Shown here piece after piece: positions 23,154 to 33,790 of a DNA stretch of 64,000 nt. Made by a program: the position numbers and the translations under genes. Positions within the stretch are counted from its first letter, which is position 1. Every line of letters starts with the position of its first letter. The notes below the pieces were generated by a model. It was not told the origin of the DNA. It searched no databases and was given only the letters and a program-made list of their open reading frames with translations. Source of the DNA: Trichostrongylus colubriformis (taxonomy: Eukaryota; Nematoda; Chromadorea; Rhabditida; Trichostrongylidae); the NCBI GenBank assembly GCA_963978905.1, contig OZ022260.1, forward strand, positions 40,546,259-40,610,258. The letters are read 5' to 3'.

Positions 23154-24361
23154 CAGTAGCGGTCAAAATATTAGGTTGTAGGGAAAGTTCTTTCGTTTTT
23201 TAGAATCGTGCTTTATCCCTCCAAACTGCTTTCCAGCAATTTCTTCTGCACATATACATGTAGTCATTTTGATGCGGTATTATTGCATCTATAGGTATTA
23301 TTGTCTTCCATCTCCAGGATAACCTTTTTCGGCAAAATAAACATATTAAAGGTCAATGTCATCTTCAATTTCAAAAACTTTTCTTTGAATGGCATTAGAT
23401 AGGGAAAGGAGAAGATGATAGTGCGATGGAGCAAGATCAGAGCTATAAGGTGGATGGTGCAGCAGTTCCCATTCAAGCTCGAGAATTTTTGGCGAGTCAA
23501 TTTTCGCCGAGTGTTCCCACATATTGTAAAAGTAACTCGCCAAGAAATTCTCGAGCTCGAATGAGAAGTACTGCCTCATCCACCTTATAACCCTGATCTT
23601 ACTCCACCGAACTGTCATCTTTCCCTTTCTCTATCGCCATTCAAAGAAAAATTTTTGGTAATGAAGATGACATTGATCTTGACATGTTTATTTTGCCGAA
23701 AAAGGTTATCCGGGAGATGAAAGACCATAATACCTATAGATGCGTTTGAACTTGTACTATATGTATATGTACAGAAGAAATTGCTGGAAAGCAGTTTGGA
23801 AGGAAAAAAAGCACGTTTTTAAAAAACGAAAGAACTTCCCCTACAACCTAATATATGCGGTTTTCGATTTTCGCAATTACCTTGGTCGACGTTTACTTAC
23901 TCGTTCAATTTTTGGTTCATTTCTCAAAGGCAACCGTTACTCAATGAAATAAAGTATGTTAGCTGAGTAGGGTGCAGGGTGGATGTTGAAAATTTACTCA
24001 ATACCCTGAAGAAATGACAAATCTGGATACTCTGAAAATGAACATTTTGGTGCTTTACTGCTGTAAAGCTGTCACGACTCCCAGTAACGCATAACAGAGC
24101 CCTGAGCTTATTCCGCGTCACTCCCTGTATATCTGTTCTTTTCGTCTGACAATGATTTCAAAAGCATAGATAAATAAATTTCGAAAACTTTCTAGTTTAA
24201 TAAATTTTCAACCTCAACCTCGCGCCCTACTCAGCTAAAACACTTTGTTTCAGTGAGTAACAGTTGCCATTGAAACACAAAAAAAAATTGAACGAGATAA
24301 GTAAACGTCGATCATGGTTATGGCTGAGATCAAAAATCAGAAGTATTTTTGACTGCTACTG
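23154..24361. mobile_element. Family F fold-back element split by a mariner
   Basis: The left end CAGTAGCGGTCAAAATA and the right end, inverse CAGTAGCAGTCAAAAATACT, form terminal repeats. Further in, GTCGACGTTTACTTACTCG matches CGAGATAAGTAAACGTCGAT inversely, and AGCTGAGTAGGGTGCAGGG matches CGCCCTACTCAGCT. Removing the mariner at 23171-23851 leaves an element of about 525 bp. A left TA flank is present, but the right flank is CA, so the duplication is not intact. Confidence 0.65.
23171..23851. mobile_element. Inverted-duplicate mariner, family D copy 1
   Basis: A 681 bp near-palindrome starting TTAGGTTGTAGGGAAAGTTC and ending GAACTTCCCCTACAACCTAA, with TA at 23169-23170 and 23852-23853. Each arm of about 330 bp carries the same 3' part of a mariner transposase. 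The left arm, minus strand, reads LEWELLHHPPYSSDLAPSHY (near 23480-23420), containing the last catalytic Asp region. The right arm carries a more damaged copy on the plus strand (HPPYNPDL). The arms meet near 23500-23530. It is a fold-back derivative without the rest of the gene. Confidence 0.88.
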
Positions 24362-25841
24362 CATATGACAGTTCAAGGAGGCGGTGTGCGTAGCAAATCG
24401 CCTCGAATGACGCGCTCTAAGCTCCTTATCAACGTCCGTCGGAGCCTACGCTTGATTCTTAGGTAGAAGGCCGTGCTCCAACTCAAAACTGAGAGATTCA
24501 TATCGAAATGTGACTCGACCAAGCTTTGTCTAGACAATTCTAAAGCTTCAAAAGTCGCAAATATTGAAATGGAAAGGGTTTAACAGAAGCGTTAGGTCCA
24601 CCTATAAAAATATCACAGAGTCAATATTCCGTAATTCAGAATTCAAACATGACGTATGAAAGAGAACAGCACTCACACAACGAATGTCGCTTTGAGTACC
24701 CGACAGAGGCCTGGATTTGACGCGCTGTGTTGCAATTCCTTTACACAGAGGCACCACTAGTAAGAAAATAGGAACTGGGAATACAGTAATTTGTTGAACG
24801 AACATCTCTGTTCGAAAGAGATGATCGTGGCAATACCTTTACTGAAGAACGTGCTTTGGGGTCCCCGCTCGCACCCGCTGGGTCAGTTGCTGCAAGGGCG
24901 GAGCAACGTCCACGGCTGGCTGACTTACCCCATTTGCCAGCATCTGCCCCCATCTGCTAGTTATTGAGAGGGGCGAAAGGGAAGGAGTGAAGGAGGATCC
25001 AAATTGCTTATTCGCCATTTTATTTCGTTCTTTCCCTATTCTTATACTACCGATCACTTTTATTTTCGTATTCTACTAGTATTCCACAATCTGCCGGAAT
25101 TACCTCTACACTCCTACCATTCATGCGTTTCTTTGCTTTTCAAGCCCTCATATTCTCATGGGTACAGTGAGCCATAGTGCTTACAACTCGAATCTGTGCC
25201 CATCATCTATGGATACAAAAAATGATGCCGGGTGATAAAAAAGATAATAGTCGATACCAAGTCGATGTCAGTATCGCCCCAAACTGTGATCTGTGGCAGA
25301 ATGTAAGATAGGGGATATGATAGCAATCATCACAGAATGTGGACTAGACGTCCACTGTTACATTTAAAAGTCAGTGTTTGCGAAGACTTCCGGCGTCATA
25401 AAAATACCATATGGGACGGTGTAGCTACTTTCCTAACTCTAGAACATTTCCCCGAACTTACAACTCTGATGAAACAGAATGTCGCGACTTGCAGACTCGA
25501 TTCTGGAGCATGAACGTTACTTGGCGCCATATATTTGCTTCTGCGCTTCCTGACTCTCTCCCACTCCCAGAAAATCCGGCCGCCCAATGAGCGCTAGTGA
25601 AGCGAATGTCGTTGTTTAGTGGAGTTATAAATTTGCAAGAAAGATCACCACTTGTATGTTAGTGGTGAAAACACTAAGCAGGTGTAGGTAAAAGCAGTCC
25701 TTTTTTCAAAAGTAGTGGTCAGCCAATGAAGCTGAAGCTACACCTTTCAACACAGTTATGTGCAGGCTTCTATTCAATTTCTTTCATTTTGATCCATACG
25801 AATATCGCTTGATCACAGTACCTTTTCCATTGCATAATATT
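24362..25841. other. No feature recognised
   Basis: Frames are short and lack splice support. The region 3' of about 24960 is AT-rich and may hold upstream sequence of gene 2, but no promoter motif can be named. Confidence 0.4.
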
Positions 25842-26078
25842 TTTGGTAACTACTGAATTTTGCCGCGGACGGCGTCGCACTCGCGGCGCTACCAGTACGA
25901 CTTGCCGAATTGATTGCTTTTGGGAGCCCGACAGAGCTCGGTGCGTCACCTCTGCACTTCCACCCATACCACACCGCCTCGCTTGAAGGCTGCCATGCCC
26001 CGCCACTGGTACTCACCCCTGCCGCGCCGCTCGCCGCGGACGACCACGCGATTTTTGTCGTAAGTGCACACACTCGAC
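25842..26078. mobile_element. Degraded family B-like palindrome
   Basis: The right end, read inversely, gives GTGTGTGCACTTACGACAAA then ATCGCGTGGTCG, close to the B terminus. The left end has TTTTGCCGCGGACGGCG, matched by CGCCGCTCGCCGCGGAC on the right. GC-rich and eroded, about 200 bp before gene 2. Confidence 0.45.
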
Positions 26079-26266
26079 TTCACCATATAGCGGCAGATAA
26101 ACTCACACTCACAACTAACATTTTTCTTTTTTGCTCCTCACAGTCATAGTGCATTCATCATCTACATGATTCCTTTGTTGCGTATTTAATTTTTGTACTG
26201 CAAGCCATCATCGATATATTCGCTCCTGCTTTAAGTGACCTTTTCGTGAAAACTCTTTAGTGTGGG

Positions 26267-26272
26267 TTTCAG
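26267..26272 (+). promoter_or_regulatory. Probable trans-splice acceptor of gene 2
   Basis: TTTCAG immediately precedes the ATG at 26273, exactly as in gene 1. Preceding pyrimidine-rich text (CGTGAAAACTCTTTAGTGTGGG) has no other close ATG. Trans-splicing is inferred from consensus and conservation. Confidence 0.6.
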
Positions 26273-29200
26273 ATGTTCCTCCACTTGGCGTTAACACTCA
26301 GCATCATCGGTCTCAGTGTCGGCGGTCTCTTCAGGCAACCAGCACGTGTACCTGAGAATACCTACGAAACATGTTCACTGAAACTGGATCGAGGTGATGC
26401 TTGCTGTCCCAGACCGAACAACACCATAAGGGTACGCTTATACATTTCATCAACTATAAAATCTGCAGGTGATCTTTAAACAAACTGGCTCATCCAACTT
26501 AGTCGACCACTTTTTCTGGAAAATATTCTGCTTAGGTTATAAATCTACATCATCCGTCATCTTGATGATCGGGTGAGGAATCCCACCATCCTAGCGGCGT
26601 TTTGAACCATTCTTGACATTCTTTGAAGTCATCCGGTGGGCCGTCGCCTAAGGGGGCCACTAAATTTTTGCAAGAGCTTAAGTGAGAAGGTTTGGCAGTG
26701 ATGGCTCCATTGTACGCTCGACATCCCGCGTACCCCACCCTAATGGCCGGTTCAATGGTGCTCTCGGAAACAGTCACACAGCTTGAACACAGTGCTCTCG
26801 GTAACAGTAACACAACTACTGTTTTAGTTCTTCTTCGATCCGGAACTTGAATTGTGCCTCAGCTATCTCTACGAAGGATGTGGCGGTGGACGAAACACTT
26901 TCTATACAGATTACGAATGCAGAACTACCTGTATTCCAGGTACTCATTTATGGTTACAATAGCAATTTCGAATACAACAGGTGACATCCGGTTACTTGCA
27001 CCTACTTGTACAGAAATACAGTGATACCGCATTATTGCGGAAAAATGCCACACTCAGTTGCTGCAAAGGGGAAAAGGGGGTAGCTAATCAATTCTACATA
27101 TAAACACAACTTCAAAGTCCATTTTTGTGCCCTTTCTCTCCAGACTTCGGCCAGAATAAGCATTTGAAGCTCCACGTCCAAGAACACAAGCCCCTCCCAG
27201 CTTTCGATTCTCCCCTGCGTTGACTTTGCATCAAATAAATGGAGCATGTAACTTTTGAACAGGACTGGCAACACGGTGTGCGCACGATGCATCTCAAATA
27301 GGGCCAGGATGCGGTAATCGCTTTGGGACCCAATTACACACGGTGCCCTTAGCTCGCACGTATCACGTCTCACGCCGCGTTGCGAAATCCTATCCTAGCG
27401 ATACACGTCATGTAAATTTTGTAGTCTACTTGTGAAGCAATATAAAGCATAGAAGAGCAGCGAATATAGGAAGTGTGCCCCAGCCTCACCACTAAATTTG
27501 TTGCTGGAAAAATTGCAAAAGTTACTCGAATTCATCTACGAGTTTTTACAGTCAGGAAACTAGATCAAAGCCAAAACCGTGAACGTAGTCCTAAATTAGT
27601 AGACTGTAGGATAATTTTGCGACATTTTCTGCGTATTTTTCTGCTCTTTCACCTTGCCTCTTCAACTCTTTCTAAATTTCAAGCATTAAATATTTACAGG
27701 GGGTGCCAAAAAAAAGTAATTTTGCCCACGGCTCACATCTCCCAATTATACAAAACACAGGGAAACGAAAGAAATGAAAGTATTGGGGCGAAATATTCCC
27801 GAAATGTTCCTCTTAAAGCAGGAACAAGCTGAGACTCACTACTTTCATTTTCATAAAAACATAGAACCTTTAAGCAGCGCAGACGGGCTTCGGAGCACCC
27901 ACGGTATCAAGGTCCCCTTAAAACAGTGGAGCCGGCCTCCATGGTAAGCCTTTTGTGGGAAGCTTCCTAAGGATTGGCCCTTCGGTTCATGGAAGTCACA
28001 GAGCCCCTGCTGCTTGGACTAGGCTGCTATGATCCGAAGTATCATTTTCATGCCCAAATCCGCCTCCGGAGGGGTTTCAGTGGTAAGTGCACGTTTTGGC
28101 TTTTGGAAACGAAGGGCGCTGGGAACCCGGAAAAAATGGGATCCTAAAGAACACCACCTAGTATGAATCCCCTTAGGTACCCAGAGTGAACGGACCTCAG
28201 CAAGGTTGTGAACGAGGGCGACGAAATTTCGGATTTTGCCCAGTTGAGGTGACACATCTTGTTCACTATTTCCTCGCTCCCGTTCCTGCTCGTGCAGAAG
28301 GCTGCCACGGGGTATAGTGATAGAGTGAGGTCTGCTTTTGAATCTGGGGATGTGAATACCTCAACAGAATTTGCTGTAGTTCGACTAAAGTGGGGTGAAA
28401 GTGGACGAGACAAAATTACTTTTTTTTGGCACCCCCTGTATATCGCGATATATCAATATAGGTAAATCAACATAAAAAATGAAATTGTTTTTCAGAAATT
28501 AACCCCTAATTTCTGGTGTAGAAAATGGATATCAAAATAAAAAAATAGAAATGTTACGTAATTCCCCTACGAGCTAATACGTCCATATGCAATTTTTCTA
28601 AACCGGGAGCTCACAATTCGTCCAAATCCCTACACAAACAAATCCAGTTCCAAAAAGAAAACTAGACCATTTGACATAAACATTATCCCTATAAAATTAA
28701 CACAAAAATTTGCAGCCGACAAATTCACTTGTGGAGCAAACGTTCAGCCTACAGGAAGTTGTTCTGACCTAGATCAGAGTTGTCCGGCTGGTAGCAGCTG
28801 TGTTGTGGGATTCGGTGGAGGATTATGCTGTGATGATGCCAAGGAAAGTAAGCATACAGTTATCGTGTGTACTGGAAGAAACAAAAGAGGAATGACTGTC
28901 AACAGATCATCTCATTCCAGAAGAATGGGACTTAGAAGCCCGGCCGTCTACTTGTCAAATTGGTAAACCCCTCACAAGAACTGTGTTCTACGGGCAAGAG
29001 ATCGTAATAGGTAAAAGCTGCGCACACAGGTATAGCTTATCGATTAACGGCCATCCGACCTTATGGTAAATTGATCAAAATCGATCCTTGTGGTTAGTGG
29101 TGAACCTGCAATGTTCAGATTCTGCCCATACGGCTACGATTGCATACAAGGAGAACGTGTCGCACACTGCTGTGGCCCAGTACCAAACTTCAGAGAGAAG

Positions 29201-29362
29201 ATGTATCCGGAAAATGACAACACAATCAACGGTGCTGAGTCTACCAACGCTGATCCAGTGCCAAGAAACGGACCATCATCCCAAGTCAGAGTACCGGCAT
29301 CATCATCTAATAGCGAAGAACAGTCAAACGGGTACCGCCGAAATAAGTACCGTAGACACTAG
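26273..29362 (+). CDS. Secreted Kunitz / lustrin-cysteine-repeat protein, gene 2 (5 exons)
   Basis: Exons: 26273-26431, 26828-26939, 28716-28847, 28906-29029, 29119-29362 (771 nt, 256 aa, stop TAG), with phases 0,1,1,2. The signal peptide is residues 1-18 or so (MFLHLALTLSIIGLSVGG). The Kunitz domain spans 34-88 with Cys 34, 44, 45, 63, 71, 84, 88, and the same CC pair and NNT sequon as gene 1; CC is followed by PRP rather than SSP. Cysteine repeats span 96-129 and 151-194 (FCPYGYDC, HCCGP). The tail of about 60 residues is Ser/Asn-rich, unlike the basic tail of gene 1. It is closely related to gene 1, 3.5 kb upstream on the same strand, hence a tandem duplicate. Likely secreted and extracellular. 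The target is unknown. Confidence 0.88.
27697..28438. mobile_element. TA-flanked DNA transposon in intron 2 of gene 2
   Basis: The ends CAGGGGGTGCCAAAAAAAAG and CTTTTTTTTGGCACCCCCTG (28 bp inverted repeats extending to AATTTTG) are bordered by TA at 27695-27696 and 28439-28440. It is 742 bp long. Minus-strand frames of 78 and 89 codons do not show a transposase motif that I recognise. It accounts for 40 percent of the 1776 nt intron. Confidence 0.85.
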
Positions 29363-29399
29363 TATGTCATTAGTATTGTTCCTTATAGAAAGGTTATGA

Positions 29400-29409
29400 A
29401 ATAAATAAA
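29400..29409 (+). terminator. Polyadenylation signal of gene 2
   Basis: Two overlapping AATAAA hexamers (29400-29405, 29404-29409), 38-47 bases after the TAG stop. Confidence 0.7.
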
Positions 29410-29929
29410 CCGACTAGGAAAAAAATTACAAATCAACAAAAAACGTTCGTGTTGCAGTAATTCTTAGCGTTCATGGGCATACACATCAGTATTATATAAA
29501 AGTTCGCGCCTCGAGTAGAATGATTAAATCCCTTCAAAACGGTAGACTGCATAATAAAAACAGCTCAGGAAAGGGAAAAGCAAGGAAATCAGTGAAAGAT
29601 GCTCACCTCGTTCGACAGCAGAAGAGGAGGGGATTAGATCGATGAACATTTCAATGATATAGTACCGAAGCCTGTTATGAACTCATGCTGCAATCGCCAT
29701 AGCTGGCGATGATGAATAGGCTCTGAAAAAGAACACGCTTCAGAACAGCTTGAAGCTGAAAGACAAAAAATACCCAATGAAATGATCTCTTTTTTGGGTC
29801 ATGTGGACATCTACAAGTCATTCAGTGACTGCATGAACACAAAGAGCCAAGAACAAAGCGCTTGTGCAGCATGATGCGGGACCCTTGCAGAATCACTTCT
29901 ATTGGTTTTTATGCTAATTTCACCCTATA
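29410..29929. other. No feature recognised
   Basis: AT-rich spacer between gene 2 and the next transposon; no supported exon. Confidence 0.45.
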
Positions 29930-30854
29930 CAGGGTGACTCCTAATTATCTTCGCATGGATTATTACTAATAACTTCAACAAAAAACAACGGTTATACAAT
30001 CTGATACAACTTCTATATAGAGCAGTGCATAATAATCATTCACTCGGGAGGATGTTCGAAATGAGCTGCTCTTGCAGTAATACAAGCCTTCACTCTCTAC
30101 TCCACCGACGTCACTGGGGGCCGCAGGAAGGTGACGTCGATATCGTCTTAATGCTTCCGAAGTGAAGCTCTGCGAGCGTTCAAACTTTGGTGCCCTTTCT
30201 AGGAGACCTTCTGCTGCAAGTAGCCCCACACAGCGAAATCCATCGGAGTCAGATCAGGCAAGTTAGGTGGCCAGAAGTCCTTTGTCCAGTAGCCAGGGAA
30301 ATGACTCTCGCAGGATGCCAGTGTGGATCTCGCAGAATGAGCAGGTGCCCAGTCCTGTTGGTGCAAGCATTGACCACTGACAAAATTTTCAGCAACCCAG
30401 GGAGCCTTTGACTGTTATCATCCCAAGGAACAAGATTTTATCAGGCTGTTAGGAGCGTTTAAGCCGGTTTTCGCAATTTCCAATTCGGCAGATCATAACT
30501 CGGCTCAAACTGCATCTTTTCCCACAAAATGAGCACCATTTGATTCGCTACACTTTTGACAATATCATGGATACTTGTATATCTCATTTTGATGAAGGGC
30601 TGATGATTTATAGTGGGATGATTTCGACATCACCTTTCTGCAGCCCACGGTTATGTCGCACGGTGAGAGTTGGGTAGAGATTGAAGGCCTGTATTACTGC
30701 AAGAGGATCTCATTTCGAACATCTTCCCGAGTGAATGATTACCATGCACTACTCTATATAGAAGTTGTATCAGATTATATAACCGTTGTTTTTTGTTGGA
30801 GTTATTAGTAATAGACTACGCCAAACTACGCGCAAATAATTAGGAGCCATCCTG
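29930..30854 (-). mobile_element. Tc1/mariner-superfamily fold-back relic
   Basis: The ends CAGGGTGACTCCTAATTAT and (inverse) CAGGATGGCTCCTAATTAT are flanked by TA (29928-29929, 30855-30856). The inverted arms continue for about 170 bp (e.g. GGAGGATGTTCGAAATGAGC and its inverse near 30720). Between them the minus strand around 30370-30180 reads QCLHQQDWAPAHSARSTLAS then WPPNLPDLTPMDFAVWGYLQ. These correspond to the second (QDxAPxH) and third (WPPNSPDLNPxD) catalytic regions of Tc1/mariner-type transposases. The rest of the gene is gone and stops interrupt it. Confidence 0.82.
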
Positions 30855-31432
30855 TACATACTCATAATATTACTTTCAAGCTTATGAATGTTGGAGAGAT
30901 TCGATATTCCGAATCAATATTTTACACAGTCCTTAATATTCGACTCTCCAGCTATGCACTTGAACCATCTCCTTTCCTGAGCTGATGTTGAGGAACGTGA
31001 GGTTCTCAGTCTCCAATAGTACGAGTCTGGCTTGTTACTGCAAAAAGGGCAACGTTCGCGGGTATTTGGCTGACTACTACTCGTATACATTTTCCTCTCA
31101 GCGGCTAATAATGCCGAGGGGAAGAAAGTTAAGGAGTGAGAATGGAGGTCATACTTATCGCGTCTTCGACCGTTTCATCCACCTTTTTCGTTGATTTTGC
31201 ACATACTTGCAATTAGAGCCTCATCTTTCATATACCACAACCGGTCAAAATTACCAAACCCACGGCCTGTTGAGGTAAGAACAGCATTCTATCTGCATAG
31301 TTTTTAACATTTTCTATATGTAGCTGAAAAAGCAATTCCTCCTTACACGGCGATGCAATACAAATGTCTCTGAACATTGTCCAGCTCCGCAATCCATTGC
31401 ATGGACCAGAAACATATTCGGACGCGCCATAA
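30855..31432. other. No feature recognised
   Basis: Short frames only. Confidence 0.4.
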
Positions 31433-31860
31433 TTAAAGGAATCGTTTATGAAAAATAGTTTCTCTCTTGCCCATATATCTATGTTGTATTTGCTTATAGA
31501 GGCCGCATGCACAGGTTTATGCGAAAGAGTAAGATTGGCTGGCTAAGATGCAGCTCCTCAAAGAGGCGGACGAGGGGGCGGGGCCTCATTGTAAATGTCC
31601 ATCCCGTCGTCCGCTACGGTCGGAGACGCATAGTGGGAACAGAAAATTACGCAAACAGTCCCACTTCCCGTCTCCGATCGCGGCAGACGACAGGCGGAGC
31701 ACTCACTCTGAGGCCCCGGCCCCTGGTCCGTCTCTTTGAGGATCGCACCTTAGCCGGATTCTCACTTTTCGCGTGAAACTTTGCATGGGACCATTACTAG
31801 GCAAATACAACATAAATATATGGTGTATAGAGAGACTCATTTTTCCGTACACGATTCTTT
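31433..31860. mobile_element. Family C fold-back element, copy 5
   Basis: Opens TTAAAGGAATCGTTTATG and closes TTTCCGTACACGATTCTTT. Arms hold CATATATCTATGTTGTATTT and the inverse AATACAACATAAATATATGG. The core shares CCGTCGTCCGCTACGGTCGG and GGTCGGAGACGCATAG with copies 1 and 4. Confidence 0.82.
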
Positions 31861-32442
31861 CGGGTAAGCAATTGAAGCCGAGTGAGCACCTTCAAGAAAT
31901 ATGTATAGCCACATTCACGGATCAGTGCTCCATAAAGAAATCTCGCAATGCAACATGTAGAACAAATCGTGAAATACACCAAATACAACAAAAGAATCCT
32001 ATGATACGGAAAGCTACGTCACCCAGGGCAGAACGATTCAGTAAATCACTTAATTCGTGATTCAGTTCATAAACGCACTCCTCCGTTCGCCAGAGAACAA
32101 TGAAAAAGAGAAACGTATAAGATATTCAATCAGCCATCAACAGATGATCTGATTTTTCAAACCGCAATCCCTGAATATTTATTCCGCAAAATATGATGTT
32201 GAACGATATAAAGAACCCACATGAGGAAACATGTTATAGATCCATATGACTAGATGATCCAATTAACAATCTCATTTAAAATGCTCATAATTTTGATATA
32301 ATACGTACATATATTGCTTCTCAATAGTAGCTACGCAATCTAAGTAATCAAACAATAACATGCAAAGTCATCTGCAAACTTCAGACTAAAGTTGAAAAGG
32401 AGTTTTGCAGAAGTGACAGTAAGCTATAATATCCACGATTAA
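31861..32442. other. No feature recognised; 3' flank of minus-strand candidate gene
   Basis: AT-rich sequence downstream of the stop at 32445-32443. No unambiguous polyadenylation signal was fixed. Confidence 0.4.
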
Positions 32443-32765
32443 TTAACGACTGAACATTTTTTCAATAACAGGCATAAAGAAGCTATGGCCACACTTCGGA
32501 GGGTTTTCTGCCGAGGAATCAGCGGGTGCCGTAGAATTTACTGGTGGGGTTTGTCCACTCAACTTATTCAACAGCATGTAGATGTAAGCGGCCTGAAAAG
32601 CAAACATAATTTACGTCCGAATAACGGTTGTGAAGACACCGGTAATCGATTGAGTGACCAGTTGAACTGACGCAACGCCTCTACGCATTGCGGCAACTGC
32701 TCAGTTCTTTCATTTTTCATACATTTTCCTATGTTTCTGCCTACGTCTGATTTCCAAAAGTCCAA
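32443..32765 (-). CDS. Candidate 3' end of an unrecognised gene (2 exons)
   Basis: Exon a is 32765-32640 (42 codons if the ATG at 32765 is used, less if it starts at an internal acceptor). Then comes a 47 nt intron (32639-32593) starting GTGTCT and ending GCTTTTCAG, and exon b 32592-32443 (49 codons plus TAA). The joined frame is open, phase 0. Exon a reads TEQLPQCVEALRQFNWSLNR and exon b AAYIYMLLNKLSGQTPPVNS followed by a Pro/Ser/Ala-rich part and CGHSFFMPVIEKMFSR. A 47 nt intron is the typical minimum in nematodes, which supports it; the donor is weak. A palindromic element lies just upstream. The family is unknown. Confidence 0.4.
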
Positions 32766-32799
32766 AAGATTCCCAAGAGAAACATTTCCAAAAGTTCGC

Positions 32800-33246
32800 G
32801 TGTGCTGCTTTGCCGAACGAGGTTATTAGGTAGATCAATTTTTATTAACGGTCTGACGTTTCGACTCTTTCGTCAACTTCAGAGGCCTAAAAAGTGGCTC
32901 GAAGTTCGCTGACTCTTGACCTACCCGATCAAGCGCCAAAAGCCGCTAGCATTTCGGACTCATCCACTCAATCCATGGAAACGTCAAACAGACGAGAGAA
33001 AAAAAGCGATGTTACCATTCGCGTTGGATCACGGGGTAATTTCCATTACTTTCTTTCGTCTATTCGACGTCTCCACAGATGGAGTGGAGTCGAAATGCTA
33101 GGGGCTTCTGGTGCTTGATCGGGTAGGTCAAGGGTAAGCGAACTCTCAGCCACCTTTTAGGTCTCTGAAGATGACGAAAGGGTCGAAACGTCAGGCCGTT
33201 TATAAGAATCGATCCACCTAAAAACCTCGTTCGGCAAAGAAGCACA
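32800..33246. mobile_element. Palindromic element, family G
   Basis: About 447 bp. The left end TGTGCTGCTTTGCCGAACGA and right end TCGTTCGGCAAAGAAGCACA are inverse. The match continues inward through GGTCTGACGTTTCGAC versus GTCGAAACGTCAGGCC, and TTGACCTACCCGATCAAGC versus GCTTGATCGGGTAGGTCAA. No target duplication is obvious. It separates the candidate exons at 32.5 and 33.6 kb. Confidence 0.8.
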
Positions 33247-33567
33247 TGGATAATTTGAACATCATGCCGAGGTTTCCATAGGAGAGTACATGTAGAATAT
33301 CTTCAGAAGTATTATTTCCCGTTCTTTATATCCGCTGGGTAGTCTGAACACATGCACTGAAATTCGTATCGCCTCGCATCCAAATTACCTTCAATCTGAT
33401 CTTGTTACCTACAGATCTGCGGCGCGCTCATTCACGGGGCAGCTATTGATGGGACCTTTCGTTTTCAAATGATTCTCATTTTTTGCGAATTATGGGTTCT
33501 TCAACTCCTATTCCATGTTTGCGCTTCTAGTAATTTTCAAATTATTCTAACAAGGTTTTGAACATAC

Positions 33568-33790
33568 TTGTGGTGTTCTTATGGTCAAGTGATGTTTTCG
33601 AGCTCGTGAATGGACCTCCAAGTATGGCTTGCGGACGTCGAAAGACCACACTAGCTCGCGATGATCGTAAGATGATATCAAAGTCATCGAGGCAGCACTA
33701 ATCAGGTGAAGACCGCAATCGTTAACACCGCAGTGGGCACGCACATGAGATGTATGTGGCTGAAATAGAGAATCTAGTGCTTTGAGTTCC
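33568..33790 (-). CDS. Candidate internal exon, unrecognised protein
   Basis: The minus strand has a strong acceptor (ATATGTTTTCAG) and donor (CACAA followed by GTATGT). Between them is 1 nt plus 74 open codons. The product starts ELKALDSLFQPHTSHVRAHC and includes LISSYDHRELVWSFDVRK and a basic end RARKHHLTIRTPQ. The YDHRELVWSFDVR stretch is reminiscent of a WD40-type blade, but the rest does not confirm that. Attempts to join it in phase to exons on either side failed, so the neighbouring exons are not identified. Confidence 0.4.
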
